From Pseudomonadota bacterium (lineage in GTDB: Bacteria > Desulfobacterota > Desulfarculia > Desulfarculales > Desulfarculaceae), in contig JAHJPG010000038.1 of assembly GCA_018819925.1 (NCBI GenBank), positions 1-42,909 of the forward strand: a stretch of 42,909 bases of DNA. The letters are read 5' to 3'. The notes beneath the pieces are model-generated. The model did not search any database, was not told the DNA's origin, and worked only from the letters and a program-made list of their open reading frames with translations. Shown piece by piece: positions 16,691-26,601 of this stretch. Position numbers and translations under genes: made by a program. Every line of letters begins with the position of its first letter. Position 1 is the stretch's first letter.

Positions 16691-17728
16691 ATGACCCCCA
16701 TCACCCAGTCCATTCCAGCACTTGAGCAACTTGTGGACCGTTTCGGACGCCGGTTGCACTACTTGCGCCTGTCGATCACCGATCTGTGCAATCTGCGCTG
16801 CCGCTACTGCATGCCCCCCCAGGGCATTGAAAAGCTGCCCCAGGACATGGTGCTCACTCTGGAGGAGTTGGCCCGGGTTTCGCGCGTCGCGGTGGGCCTG
16901 GGGGTGGACAAGATACGCCTCACCGGCGGCGAGCCCCTCCTGCGCAAGGGCCTTCCCCGGCTGCTGGATGAGCTGAAATCCCTGACGCCCCGCCCGGACC
17001 TGCGCATCACCACCAACGGCATACTCCTGGCCCAAAAGCTGCCCGAGTTGGCGGCGGGTGGGGTGAGCACGGTGAACGTGAGCCTGGACAGCCTAAAACC
17101 AGAGATCTACGCGCGGATCACCGGCTTGGGGGACCCGGCCGGCCGCGAGGCACTGGCCAAGGTTTGGGGAGGCATACAAGCCGCCCTGGCCCAGCCGGGG
17201 CTTCAGGTCAAGCTCAACGTGGTGCTCTTGGGCGGGATCAACGAAGACGAGATCGTGGACTTCGCCCGCCTTACCCTGGAGCATCCGGTGGCGGTGCGTT
17301 TCATCGAATACATGCCCGTGGGGCGCAACACCCCCTTCCAGCCGGAGCACTTTTTGGCCGCCGAGCAGGTATTGCAGCGCATCCGAGCCCTGGGAGCCGT
17401 GGAGCCCCTGGCCCAGCGCCCCGGCGACGGCCCGGCCCAGCGCTTGCGCCTGGCCGGCGCGCCTGGCGAGTTGGGGATTATCAGCGCCCTGTCCAGCCAC
17501 TTCTGCGCCACCTGCAACCGCATCCGCCTTTCCTCCGAGGGTCAGGTGGTGCCCTGCCTGCTCTCGGACACGGCAGTGGAACTCAAGCCCCTGCTGCGCG
17601 GCGGGGCCGATGACGCCGCCCTTGCCCGGGCCCTGCTTGAGGCGGCCCGCCTCAAGCCCCAAAACCACCACCAAGGGGTGTTGAGTCCCCACGCCGCGGG
17701 TTGTCAGATGTCCCGCCTGGGAGGCTGA
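16691..17728 (+). CDS. moaA: GTP 3',8-cyclase MoaA (molybdenum cofactor biosynthesis)
   Basis: This 345-residue radical-SAM enzyme makes the first step from GTP towards cyclic pyranopterin monophosphate. The SAM-binding cluster ligands are C33, C37 and C40 in CNLRCRYC. LTGGEPLLRKG follows, with the GGEP SAM-binding motif. The second 4Fe-4S cluster is held by C272, C275 and C289 (FCATCNRIRLSSEGQVVPC). The protein ends in Gly-Gly, as functional MoaA proteins do. The ATG is preceded by AGGAAAGAGG; an in-frame extension upstream overlaps the previous gene and is not used. The other moa genes are not in the window. Confidence 0.96.
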   Translation: MTPITQSIPALEQLVDRFGRRLHYLRLSITDLCNLRCRYCMPPQGIEKLPQDMVLTLEELARVSRVAVGLGVDKIRLTGGEPLLRKGLPRLLDELKSLTPRPDLRITTNGILLAQKLPELAAGGVSTVNVSLDSLKPEIYARITGLGDPAGREALAKVWGGIQAALAQPGLQVKLNVVLLGGINEDEIVDFARLTLEHPVAVRFIEYMPVGRNTPFQPEHFLAAEQVLQRIRALGAVEPLAQRPGDGPAQRLRLAGAPGELGIISALSSHFCATCNRIRLSSEGQVVPCLLSDTAVELKPLLRGGADDAALARALLEAARLKPQNHHQGVLSPHAAGCQMSRLGG

Positions 17729-17898
17729 ACGCCACCCATGCGCCACGCTGAACACCATTCAGCGATTGAACGCTATTCAGGCGCTTGATTAACCTTGCGA
17801 AAGCCTACTGCTTTGGGCTAACATCGAAGTTCAAACCGCAAGGATTCCCTGCCACGGGCCCGGACCGAAACCGGAAGGGCCTGGAGGATAATCTAGCC

Positions 17899-18306
17899 TT
17901 GAGCATGTCCATTTTTGGGAAGCTGGCCGAGGAGCGCATCAAGGAAGCCGCCGAGCGTGGCGACTTTGACGACCTCCCCGGCCGGGGCCAGCCCCTCAAG
18001 TTGGAAGACGACTCCAACGTGCCCGAGGAGCTAAGGATGGCCTACAAAATCCTCAAAAACGCGGGCTACGCCCCGCCCGAGCTGCAAACCCAAAAAGAGC
18101 TCATGCAAGTAGAGGACCTGCTGGCCAACGCGCCGGACGAAAAGACGCGCTACCAGGCCCTCAAGCGGCTAAATTACCTGACCATGAAACTAAGCCATTT
18201 GCGGCCCAACTCCGGGATATTCAACGACAACGACTACAGCGACCGGGTGGTGGACCGCCTGAGCCCCCAACGCAAGGCCGCAGACTCCGACAAAAACAAG
18301 ACATAG
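17899..18306 (+). CDS. DUF1992 (DnaJ homologue subfamily C member 28-like) protein
   Basis: This protein of about 135 residues matches the DUF1992 pattern: MSIFGKLAEERIKEAAERGDF, then DDLPGRGQPLKLEDDSNVPEE and MAYKILKNAGYAPPE. The family is widespread in bacteria and eukaryotes and its function is unknown. I chose the TTG at 17899 because GGAGGA at 17883-17888 is 10 bases upstream; the ATG at 17905 is an alternative two codons later. A longer in-frame extension to 17785 is unlikely. The liv-type permease gene follows 22 bp downstream. Confidence 0.8.
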   Translation: MSMSIFGKLAEERIKEAAERGDFDDLPGRGQPLKLEDDSNVPEELRMAYKILKNAGYAPPELQTQKELMQVEDLLANAPDEKTRYQALKRLNYLTMKLSHLRPNSGIFNDNDYSDRVVDRLSPQRKAADSDKNKT

Positions 18307-18328
18307 CCTCCGGAGGAAGCCCGCGCCC

Positions 18329-19378
18329 ATGGACATGAAGCGCGACTATTACGAGGACATCCGCCTGCTGGACAGCGGGCCGCAGGTCTTTTGGCTGGTC
18401 GTGCTGCTGGGAGCCCTGGTCGCCTTCCCCCTGGTGGCCGATTCCTACCAGATCTACACCATCAACCTCATGGCCATCCACGTCATCGTGGCCCTGGGCC
18501 TCAACCTGCTGGTGGGCTACACCGGCCAAATCAGCCTGGGCCACGCCGGCTTTTTCGCCATCGGGGCCTATTCCACCCTGGCCCTGATGATCAACGCCCA
18601 CCTGCCCTTTATCCTGGCCCTGCCCCTGGCCGGCTTCATCACCGCAGCCTTCGGCTTCCTGCTGGGGCTGCCCGCCCTCAGGCTGGAGGGGCCCTACCTG
18701 GCCATCGCCACCCTGGGCTTCGGCCTGACCATCACCCAAATCCTGGGCCGCCTGGACGTATTCGGGGGGCACATGGGCTTGCAGGCCCCGCCCCTGGAGT
18801 TTTTCGGCCTCAAGGTGACTAGCGACGCCGGGCGCTACGCGGTGATCATGCCCATCTGCGTGGTGCTGGCCTGGGGGCTGCGCAACCTCACCAAGACCCG
18901 GGTGGGCCGGGCCTTCGTGGCGGTGCGCGACAGCGACATCGCCGCCGAGTGCATCGGGGTTAACCTCACCTATTACAAAACCCTGGCCTTCGCGGTGAGC
19001 GCCTTCTACACCGGCATCGGGGGAGGCCTCATGGCCTTCGTGCTGGGCTTCATCAGCCCCCACACCTTCAACGTCATGGTGAGCATCATGTTCCTGGCCA
19101 TGGTGGTGGTGGGCGGCCTGGGCTCCATCCTGGGCTCGGTGATGGGCGCGGTGCTCATCACCTGGCTGCAACTGGAGTTGGCCCGCATCGGCGAGTTGCC
19201 CCTGGTGGGGCCGGTGCTCACCGAACTGAGCAATCAGGTGTTCACCCTGAGCGGGCTGCCCAATGTACAATACGTGGTGTTCGGCCTGATAATGGTCCTT
19301 ATCATCATCTTCGAGCCCCTGGGGCTCTACGGCTTCTGGATTCGCACCAAGATTTACTGGCGCACTTGGCCCTTCTAG
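18329..19378 (+). CDS. livM: Branched-chain amino acid ABC transporter permease LivM
   Basis: This 349-residue inner-membrane permease has about nine hydrophobic helices and the LivM signature NLLVGYTGQISLGHAGFFAIG near residues 52-72. The coupling loop GRAFVAVRDSDIAAECIGVN contacts the ATPases. It pairs with LivH encoded next and is powered by LivG/LivF further on. GGAGGA upstream supports the ATG at 18329. The whole uptake system (permeases, binding protein, ATPases) runs collinearly to 23154. The ligand may be branched-chain amino acids, but such systems also import aromatic or aliphatic acids and urea. Confidence 0.93.
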   Translation: MDMKRDYYEDIRLLDSGPQVFWLVVLLGALVAFPLVADSYQIYTINLMAIHVIVALGLNLLVGYTGQISLGHAGFFAIGAYSTLALMINAHLPFILALPLAGFITAAFGFLLGLPALRLEGPYLAIATLGFGLTITQILGRLDVFGGHMGLQAPPLEFFGLKVTSDAGRYAVIMPICVVLAWGLRNLTKTRVGRAFVAVRDSDIAAECIGVNLTYYKTLAFAVSAFYTGIGGGLMAFVLGFISPHTFNVMVSIMFLAMVVVGGLGSILGSVMGAVLITWLQLELARIGELPLVGPVLTELSNQVFTLSGLPNVQYVVFGLIMVLIIIFEPLGLYGFWIRTKIYWRTWPF

Positions 19379-19412
19379 CGGGGCCCGTACACACAGGGAG
19401 CGAAAATACGGC

Positions 19413-20288
19413 ATGCTGGGCCAGCTAATCGCCAGTGGTATCGCCATCGGGGCCACCTACGCCCTCATGGCCTTGGCCATGGTCATAATTTACAAAACCA
19501 GCGAGGTCCTGAACTTCGCCCAGGGCGACATGGCCATGCTCAGCGCCTTCATAGCCTACATGTGCCTGAGCACCTACGGGCTGGGCTTCGCCGCATCCTT
19601 CACCCTGGCCCTGGCCTTTGCCTTCGCCCTGGGAGCCTTTTTGGAGTTCGCCTTCTTGCGGCGGGCCAAGGAGCCCAACGTCCTGGGCCTTATCATCATC
19701 ACCCTGGGCCTGGAGATGGTGCTCTATGGCCTGGCCTCCTGGCGCTGGGGCAGCGACCAGAAGGACTTCCCCTTCCCGGTGAGCGACTTCGAGGTGCATC
19801 AGCTGGGCGGAGGGGTGGTTATCAGCGAGTTGAACCTGGTCACCCTGGGGGTGGCCTTCTCCCTGATGATCCTGTTGTTTCTTTTCTTCCGCTACACCAA
19901 GGTGGGCGTGGCCATGAAGGCCACCCAGCAAAACCAGCAGGCCGCCAGGCTCATGGGCATCAGAGTGGGACGCATCATGATGCTCACTTGGGGAATGAGC
20001 GCGGTAGTGGGAGCCTGCGCCGCCTTTTTGATCGCCTCCACCGATACCCTGGACCCCAACCTCATGTGGACCCCCCAGCTCAAGGGCTTTTCGGCCGCGG
20101 TGCTGGGGGGCATGACCTCACTGGTGGGGGCGGTGCTGGGTGGCTTCATCCTGGGGGTGGTGGAAAACCTCTTCGGCGGCTACGTGTCCGTGGAGTTCAA
20201 GGCGGTGGTGGCCTTCGCGGTCATCGTCTTGATTTTGTGCGTCAAGCCCAGCGGGCTTTTTGCCAAGCATTACGTGCGCAAGGTTTAG
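19413..20288 (+). CDS. livH: Branched-chain amino acid ABC transporter permease LivH
   Basis: This 291-residue permease shows the LivH N-terminus QLIASGIAIGATYALMALA and the MVIIYKTSEVLNFAQGDMAM segment, then a coupling loop MKATQQNQQAARLMGI. About eight membrane helices are visible. It forms the translocation channel with LivM. The order livM before livH is the reverse of the E. coli order but common elsewhere. GGGAG about 12 nt upstream supports the start. The gene for the binding protein follows. Confidence 0.93.
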   Translation: MLGQLIASGIAIGATYALMALAMVIIYKTSEVLNFAQGDMAMLSAFIAYMCLSTYGLGFAASFTLALAFAFALGAFLEFAFLRRAKEPNVLGLIIITLGLEMVLYGLASWRWGSDQKDFPFPVSDFEVHQLGGGVVISELNLVTLGVAFSLMILLFLFFRYTKVGVAMKATQQNQQAARLMGIRVGRIMMLTWGMSAVVGACAAFLIASTDTLDPNLMWTPQLKGFSAAVLGGMTSLVGAVLGGFILGVVENLFGGYVSVEFKAVVAFAVIVLILCVKPSGLFAKHYVRKV

Positions 20289-20337
20289 GCGGCCTGGTCT
20301 GGCCGTCTTTTGTCAGTCTTTTTCGGAGGGAGGGATC

Positions 20338-21537
20338 ATGAAAAAATTTATGGTGCTGACGGTGTTGGTGTTGGCCTTGGCCCTGGCCGGCGTGGCTGGA
20401 GCGGCCGAGGTGCAAGGGGTCACCGACACCTCTATCAAGATCGGCCAGTGGGGGCCCCAGACCGGCCCGGCCGCCTTGTGGGGAGCGGTGGCCCGGGGCA
20501 CCGGCGTGTACTTTGACCTAATCAACTCGGAAGGCGGCATCAACGGCCGCAAGATCGATTACTTCCTGCGCGACGACGGCTACAACCCCAACCGCACCAA
20601 GGCCATCGCCAAGGAGCTTTGGGAGCAGGAGAAGATTTGGGGATTCGCCTGCGGCGTGGGCACCAGCCCGGGCATGGCGGTGATGCCCTATATCACCCAA
20701 AACAACATCCCCTGGGTGGGCATGGCCACCGGCTCGACCCACTGGGCCTATCCCCCCAAGAAAACCATCTTCGCGGTGTACCCCCTGTACCCCGACGAGG
20801 CCCAGATTCTCACCTCCTACGCCATCGACACCCTGGGCAAGAAGAAGATCGCCTTCTTCTACCAGAACGACGACTACGGCAAGGGCGGTCTTGAAGGCGC
20901 GGTGCGCGAGCTTAAAAAGCGGGGCATGACCCTGGCCGCCGACGTGCCGGTGGAAGTGGGCGAGACCGACCTGGCCAGCCACGTGCTGAAGATGAAGAAG
21001 GCCGGAGCCGACTGCGTGATAATGTGGGTCTATCCCAAGCACGCGGCCATCGTCCTGGGCACCGCGGCCAAGCTGGGCTACAAGCCCCAGTGGATGGCCT
21101 GCTCCACCCTGAGCGACGTGGCCCTGATGTTCAAGATCACCAAGGGCCTGTGGAACGGCATGATCTTCGGCAACTTCGCCGAGTTGGCCGACAGCAAGGC
21201 TCCCCTGATGGTCAAGTATCGCGCGGCGCAGAAGAAGTTCGCCCCCAAGGAGCGCTGGGGCGTGTTCTTCTACGCGGGCTTCGGCTTCGTGGAGCCCATG
21301 GTGGAGGGCATCAAGCGGGCCGGCAAGGACCTGAGCGTGGACAACTTCGTCAAGGCCATGCAGAGCCTCAAGGGCTTCCAGGGCATCATGGGCCCCATCA
21401 CTTACGGCCCGGAGCGCCGTCAGGGCCTCAAGAAGATCTTCCTGGCCAAGTGCGTGCCCGCCACTGCGGAGGTGCAGGGCAAGAAGATCACCTACGGCAA
21501 GGGCGTGCGCCTGAGCGACTGGTTGGGCGTGGACTAA
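20338..21537 (+). CDS. livK: ABC transporter substrate-binding protein (LivK family)
   Basis: This 399-residue periplasmic binding protein has a signal peptide (MKKF, a hydrophobic core, cleavage after GAA near residue 22). The mature N-terminus VTDTSIKIGQWGPQTGPAA is typical of Peripla_BP_6/LivK proteins, as is GGINGRKIDY. There is no lipobox Cys. The start has GGAGGGAGG just upstream; an in-frame codon at 20260 lies within livH and is rejected. It supplies ligand to LivM/LivH. A strong hairpin after its stop probably favours its expression over the ATPases. Confidence 0.93.
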   Translation: MKKFMVLTVLVLALALAGVAGAAEVQGVTDTSIKIGQWGPQTGPAALWGAVARGTGVYFDLINSEGGINGRKIDYFLRDDGYNPNRTKAIAKELWEQEKIWGFACGVGTSPGMAVMPYITQNNIPWVGMATGSTHWAYPPKKTIFAVYPLYPDEAQILTSYAIDTLGKKKIAFFYQNDDYGKGGLEGAVRELKKRGMTLAADVPVEVGETDLASHVLKMKKAGADCVIMWVYPKHAAIVLGTAAKLGYKPQWMACSTLSDVALMFKITKGLWNGMIFGNFAELADSKAPLMVKYRAAQKKFAPKERWGVFFYAGFGFVEPMVEGIKRAGKDLSVDNFVKAMQSLKGFQGIMGPITYGPERRQGLKKIFLAKCVPATAEVQGKKITYGKGVRLSDWLGVD

Positions 21538-21550
21538 AACCCGTGAACCC

Positions 21551-21578
21551 GGGGCGGGGGCCTTTGGGCCTCCGCCCC
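21551..21578 (+). other. GC-rich hairpin between livK and livG
   Basis: GGGGCGGGGGCC (21551-21562) pairs with GGCCTCCGCCCC (21567-21578) over 12 bp with one G-T pair and a TTTG loop; only three T follow. It lies 14 nt after the livK stop. It is probably an mRNA 3'-protecting or attenuating element giving excess binding protein. Confidence 0.65.
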
Positions 21579-21598
21579 TTTCGGCAGCCCGGAGCCAC

Positions 21599-22386
21599 AT
21601 GGCCATCCTGGAAATACAAGACATCTCCATGCTCTTCGGCGGAATAACCGCCTTGGACCACGTATCCCTCAGCCTGGAGCCGGGCAGCATCACCGCCGTC
21701 ATCGGCCCCAACGGCGCGGGCAAGACCACCCTGTTCAACTGCATCACCGGCCTGTACAAGCCCACCAGCGGCCAGGTGATCTTCAAGGGCCAGCGCATAG
21801 ACGGCATGAAGCCTTACAAGATCGCCGCCCTGGGCCTGGGCCGCACCTTCCAAAACATCGAGCTGTTCAACAAGATGACCACCATGGACAACCTGCTCCT
21901 GGGACGTCATCTGCACATGCACAGCGGAGTCTGGAGCGGCTCCACTTTTTTCCGCCGGGGCAGCAAGGCCGCGGTGCAGGAGATCGCCCACCGCCAAAAG
22001 GTGGAGGAGATCATCGACTTCTTGGACCTGCAACATGCCCGTAACCGTTTCGTGGGCGGCCTGCCCTATGGCACCCAAAAGGTGGTGGAACTAGGCCGGG
22101 CCCTGGCCATGGAGCCCGAAGTGCTGCTTTTGGACGAGCCGGTGGCGGGCATGAACATGGAGGAGAAGCAGGACCTGATGATCTGGCTGGGCGACATCAA
22201 GGAAGAGCTGGGCATCACCCTTCTGGTAATCGAGCACGACATGCGCCTGGTCATGGAGATCAGCGATGAAATAATGGTGCTCAATTACGGCAAGCCCATC
22301 GCCCAGGGCAAGCCCGAGGAGGTCCAGAACCACCCAGAGGTGCTCAAGGCCTACCTGGGCGAAGAGTCGGCCATGGGGGTGGCCTG

Positions 22387-22387
<1 letters not shown>
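21599..22387 (+). CDS. livG: Branched-chain amino acid ABC transporter ATPase LivG
   Basis: This 262-residue ABC ATPase has Walker A GPNGAGKTT near residue 38, a degenerate signature PYGTQKVVELGRAL and Walker B VLLLDEPVAGMN. The C-terminal IEHDMRLVMEISDEIMVLNYG is characteristic of LivG. It energises LivH/LivM with LivF. Its TGA overlaps the ATG of livF, which implies translational coupling. The signature lacks the usual LSGG and reads PYGTQ, which is common in LivG proteins. Confidence 0.95.
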
Positions 22388-23154
<767 letters not shown>

Positions 23155-23190
23155 GTAGGCGGCTGGGCCAGGCGAAGGAATCCAACCTCG

Positions 23191-23223
23191 TGTAGGTTGG
23201 GTAGAGCGAAGCGAAACCCAACA
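23191..23223. repeat. REP-like dispersed palindromic repeat, copy 1
   Basis: GTTGGGT ... ACCCAAC arms enclose the core AGAGCGAAGCGAA. The same core, GAGCGAAGCGAAACCCAACA, recurs at 40883-40902. It lies in the convergent gap between livF and an alpha/beta hydrolase gene. The interval 23155-23285 holds nothing else I can identify. Confidence 0.7.
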
Positions 23224-23285
23224 ATTCCTCTTTGTCGTTACGAACGCAACGGCAAAGATCAGAGCAGACCGATCACCCTACCCCT

Positions 23286-24089
23286 CTACCCCAGCCTTTC
23301 TAGGAACTCCAACAGCAGGCTCAACACCCGGCCTTGGCGGTCCTCCCGCCACAGCTCGTGGGGCAGTCCATCCAGCTCCACGTAGCGGGCCCCCAAGTTG
23401 TCGGCCAGCTTTTTCTGCCTGGCGGGCGGGAAGAAATAATCCTTCTCCGGGGCTACGAGCAGGCGGGGCTCCCGGCCCGGGAGAGGATGGGGCCGGCCAA
23501 AGCCCCAGGCCAGGAACAAGGCCATTTGCAGGCACACCAGGGCCGGCTCAGGGGCCAGGCGGGCCACATGCTCGGCCACGGCGGCGTCGTCCAGGTCGCG
23601 GAAAAACAGGCGGCGGGCCATGGCCGGATCGCTGACGGCCACGGGCAGGCCCAGCATGGGCCTGGACATCTGCAGCGGATAGCGCAGGGACAGGCCCATG
23701 AACGAGAGCGGGGGCAGCCCCGATCCCGGAAGGGGGGCCAAAAGAACCCCGGGCAGGTCCACCGCCTCCCAGATTTTTTGCACCTGCCATCCGCCCAGGG
23801 AGTGGCCCACCAGCACCGGCCGCCCCAGAGAAGCGGCCGCCCGGCGGCTCATGTCCGCGTAGTCGTTGACCGAGGTGAGCGCCGGCAACTCCCAGCGGTC
23901 TGCCCCGTGGCCCGGCTGCTCCAGCAGGTTCACTCCGTAGCCCGCCTCGGCCAAATCCTGGGCCAGCCCGTCCCACACCCAAGCCCCGCCCCAAGCGCCG
24001 TGGATGCACAGCACCTCGCGCCGGGCCACCTCCGGGGGCGGCCCCAGGCGGGTGAGGGCGGGAGTCAAGTTTTCCAGTGGGCGGGCCAT
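23286..24089 (-). CDS. Alpha/beta hydrolase
   Basis: This 267-residue hydrolase starts MARPLENLTPALT. VLCIHGAWGGAWVWDG supplies the oxyanion-hole HG motif, and GHSLGG holds the nucleophilic Ser near residue 97. The end contains LLVAPEKDYFFPPARQ (acid region) and LDGLPHELWRED, where the His is the probable catalytic base. It resembles small esterases and lipases; the substrate is unknown. It lies 29 bp downstream of rsmE on the same strand, so it may be the last gene of the prmA-rsmE transcript. Confidence 0.82.
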   Translation of the reverse strand: MARPLENLTPALTRLGPPPEVARREVLCIHGAWGGAWVWDGLAQDLAEAGYGVNLLEQPGHGADRWELPALTSVNDYADMSRRAAASLGRPVLVGHSLGGWQVQKIWEAVDLPGVLLAPLPGSGLPPLSFMGLSLRYPLQMSRPMLGLPVAVSDPAMARRLFFRDLDDAAVAEHVARLAPEPALVCLQMALFLAWGFGRPHPLPGREPRLLVAPEKDYFFPPARQKKLADNLGARYVELDGLPHELWREDRQGRVLSLLLEFLERLG

Positions 24090-24118
24090 GTCTTCACTTT
24101 ATCTCCAAAAGAACCCGT

Positions 24119-24856
24119 TTAACAAGGTGGTTGCAAGGCAAAGCGGATTACGCTGGCCAGGGCCAGGGCGGCGGTCTCGGCCCGCAGGATGGTGTGGGGC
24201 AGGCGGCAGGAGACAAAACCGGCGGCCACGGCCCGGGCCGCCTCTTGGGAAGTGAAGCCTCCCTCGGGGCCAACCAAGGCCCATATCTCCCCCGCCCCGG
24301 CCAGCCCAGGCAGGGCCTGGGCCAGGCTGGCGCGCTCCTCGTCCTCGTAGAGCAGCAAGCGGGCCACGCCCGGGGGAACGGCGGCCAGCACCTCCGGCAA
24401 GGGCGCCGGGTCCACAAACTCCGGAGCCCGGGCCGCTCCGCACTGCTTAAGGGCCTGGCCGGCCAGCCGTTGCCAGCGCTCCCGCTTGGAGCTGCCGCCG
24501 CCTTCCTTGGGCACCGCCCGCTGGGTGAGCATGGGGCGCACCTGGTCCACGGCCAGTTCGGTGAGCTTGGCGGCCAAAAGATCCATGGCCGGGGACTTGA
24601 GCAGGCCCGGACACAGCACCAGCCGGGGGGCGGGCGGCGCCGCATGTTCCACCGTCTCCACCCGGCAGGCCCCGCCGGACTTGTCCAGGCGGGTGAGCAC
24701 CCCCCGGGCCCTGCGGCCCTGGCCGTCGATAAGCTCCACCTCGGCTCCCGGCGTCAGGCGCAGCACTTTGCGGGCGTGAGCCGCCTCTTCGGGGGGCAGG
24801 GCCACCTCGCCCTCGCAAAGGGCGGCGGGCTCCACCAAAAAACGCCGCAAGCTCAC
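24119..24856 (-). CDS. rsmE: 16S rRNA (uracil1498-N3)-methyltransferase RsmE
   Basis: This 245-residue SPOUT methyltransferase methylates U1498 of 16S rRNA. The N-terminal PUA-like domain begins SLRRFLVEP and includes HARKVLRLTPG. The C-terminal knot contains LVGPEGGFTSQEA and LPHTILRAETAALAL, the SAM-binding trefoil motifs. I place the start at the GTG at 24856, which overlaps the prmA stop as GTGA and gives the usual family N-terminus. An ATG seven codons upstream (24877) is the alternative. Translational coupling to prmA is likely. Confidence 0.93.
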   Translation of the reverse strand: MSLRRFLVEPAALCEGEVALPPEEAAHARKVLRLTPGAEVELIDGQGRRARGVLTRLDKSGGACRVETVEHAAPPAPRLVLCPGLLKSPAMDLLAAKLTELAVDQVRPMLTQRAVPKEGGGSSKRERWQRLAGQALKQCGAARAPEFVDPAPLPEVLAAVPPGVARLLLYEDEERASLAQALPGLAGAGEIWALVGPEGGFTSQEAARAVAAGFVSCRLPHTILRAETAALALASVIRFALQPPC

Positions 24857-25755
24857 GCCAATACCAGGGCGGCCCATTCGGCCAGGGAGTCCTGCTCCAC
24901 CACCTTGAGGCCCTGGGCGGCGAACACCTCGCTCATCTGCCCGATTTGGTCGATCAGGATGCCGCTGATAACCAGTTCCCCGCCCGGGGACAGGCGTTGG
25001 GCCAGGGGCTGGGCCAGGGCAATAAGCTCCCGGGCGATGAGGTTGGCCAGCACCAGGGGATAGGTTTCGCTCAACTCATCCAGGGGAGTCATGCTGGCGG
25101 TGAGGCCCCGTTCCAAGCCGTTGCGCTTGGCGTTGGCCTGGGTGGCGGCCACCGCCTCGGGATCGATGTCGATGCCGGTCACCTGCTGAGCCCCGAACAA
25201 AAGGGTGGCCAGCCCCAGGATGCCCGAGCCGCAACCCACGTCCAGCACCCGCGCAGGCAAGCGCCCCCGTTCGGCCAGGCGCTCGATGCGCCGCAGCACC
25301 AGCTGGGTGCTCTGGTGCTGGCCGGTGCCAAAGGCCTGGCCCGGGTCGATGACGATGACCATCTGCCCCGGTTCGGGGGAGGCCTTCTCCCAGGGTGGGG
25401 CCACGATGAGCCGCCTGGACACCAGGCGGGGGTGGAAGTAGGCCTTCCAGGCCCCGGCCCAGTCCTCGGCCGCCAGGTCGCTGAAGGTCAACTCCACCGC
25501 CCCCTCGCCGGCCTCGGCGGCCAGGGAGCGGGCGTAACCCTCCAGCTGGGCCTTTTGGGCGGGCAGCTCGGCCCCGGCCTCGAAAAAAGCCACCACCGTC
25601 ACCGGGCCGGTAGGGGCCAACTCGTCCAATATCTGCACCCCGTGGCCGGTGAGGCTGGTGAGAAAGTCGGCCGCCGCTTCGGACTGGGGGGCCGGCGCGC
25701 TCAGGCGCGCCTCCAACCAACCGGGGGAGGTGGATGTCTTGCCTTGGTTTTCCAT
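24853..25755 (-). CDS. prmA: Ribosomal protein L11 methyltransferase PrmA
   Basis: This 300-residue enzyme trimethylates lysines of ribosomal protein L11. The class I SAM-binding motif is VLDVGCGSGILGLATL, followed by GIDIDPEAVAATQANA. The catalytic-side motif LVLANLIARELIALA corresponds to the PrmA N-L-I-A signature. The N-terminal substrate-recognition domain is less conserved. The ATG lies about 70 bp from the divergent larB gene. It is cotranscribed with rsmE (4-bp overlap), a common pairing of translation-modification genes. Confidence 0.95.
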   Translation of the reverse strand: MENQGKTSTSPGWLEARLSAPAPQSEAAADFLTSLTGHGVQILDELAPTGPVTVVAFFEAGAELPAQKAQLEGYARSLAAEAGEGAVELTFSDLAAEDWAGAWKAYFHPRLVSRRLIVAPPWEKASPEPGQMVIVIDPGQAFGTGQHQSTQLVLRRIERLAERGRLPARVLDVGCGSGILGLATLLFGAQQVTGIDIDPEAVAATQANAKRNGLERGLTASMTPLDELSETYPLVLANLIARELIALAQPLAQRLSPGGELVISGILIDQIGQMSEVFAAQGLKVVEQDSLAEWAALVLA

Positions 25756-25767
25756 GGGCCTCCGGGT

Positions 25768-25796
25768 TTGCGCACGCGGGCGGGGCGGGCTAAAAT
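25768..25796 (+). promoter_or_regulatory. Candidate promoter of larB-dtd
   Basis: TTGCGC (25768-25773), a 17-bp spacer, and TAAAAT (25791-25796, one mismatch to TATAAT) lie in the gap between divergent prmA and larB. The -35 element is weak, so the call rests mainly on the -10 box and spacing. Confidence 0.4.
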
Positions 25797-25823
25797 GATT
25801 CTTTCTAAATATTAGGTTAGGCA

Positions 25824-26597
25824 GTGGGAAAGGACAAGCCCTCCGTGAACAGCGACAAGCTCAAACAGCTTTTAGATCAGGTTGCCGCCGGGGCCATGGA
25901 CCCGGACCAGGCCATGCAGCGGCTCAAGAAATTGCCCTATGAGGATCTGGGTTTCGCCCGGGTGGACCACCACCGGGTGCTTCGGCGGGGCTTCCCGGAA
26001 GTGATCTTTGGCCAGGGCAAGACGCCCGAGCAGATCACCGCCATCTCCCGCTCCATTCACGCCCAGGGCGCGGCGGTGCTGGTGACCCGGGTGGACCGGG
26101 CCAAGGCCGAGGCGGTGCTGGCCGAGTATCCCCAGCTGACCTATCACGCCGACTGCGCCTGCCTGAGCCAGCTTGCCGACGACCCCCCCCGGCCGGGCAA
26201 GGGCGCGGTGGTGGTCATCGCCGCCGGCACCAGCGATCTGCCCGTGGCCCAGGAGGCGGTGCTCACCGCCAGGCTCATGGGCTCCAAGGTGGAAACCGTG
26301 TTCGACGTGGGGGTCAGCGGCCTGCACCGCCTGGCCGGCGCGGCGGAGTTGATCGCCCAGGCCAGCGCCTACGTGGTGGTGGCGGGCATGGAGGGCGCCC
26401 TGCCCAGCGTGGTGGCGGGCCTGGTGGACAAGCCGGTGGTGGCGGTGCCCACCAGCGTGGGCTACGGCACCAGCTTCGGCGGCCTGGCCGCCCTGCTGGG
26501 CATGCTCAACTCCTGCGCTCCGGGCCTGAGCGTGGTCAACATCGACAACGGCTTCGGCGGGGGCTACCTGGCCGGGCTCATCGACCATCTAGGATAG
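25824..26597 (+). CDS. larB: Nickel-pincer cofactor carboxylase/hydrolase LarB
   Basis: This 257-residue protein matches LarB, which carboxylates and hydrolyses nicotinic acid adenine dinucleotide at the start of nickel-pincer nucleotide synthesis. The N-terminal [20 protein letters not shown] is the LarB signature, and the C-terminal AIR-carboxylase-like (PurE) domain includes [13 protein letters not shown] and GVSGLHRL. LarC and LarE are not in the window. The annotated start is GTG 25824; GTG 25845, preceded by AAAGGA, gives the more usual N-terminus and is a good alternative. It overlaps the ribosome site of dtd and is probably cotranscribed with it. Confidence 0.92.
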   Translation: MGKDKPSVNSDKLKQLLDQVAAGAMDPDQAMQRLKKLPYEDLGFARVDHHRVLRRGFPEVIFGQGKTPEQITAISRSIHAQGAAVLVTRVDRAKAEAVLAEYPQLTYHADCACLSQLADDPPRPGKGAVVVIAAGTSDLPVAQEAVLTARLMGSKVETVFDVGVSGLHRLAGAAELIAQASAYVVVAGMEGALPSVVAGLVDKPVVAVPTSVGYGTSFGGLAALLGMLNSCAPGLSVVNIDNGFGGGYLAGLIDHLG

Positions 26598-26601
26598 CGC
26601 T

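Noticed and set aside
18221-19456. A 411-codon open frame antisense to livM
   Set aside because: Its composition (His, Gln, Gly, Asp runs) is the complement of hydrophobic membrane codons, so it is a shadow of livM.
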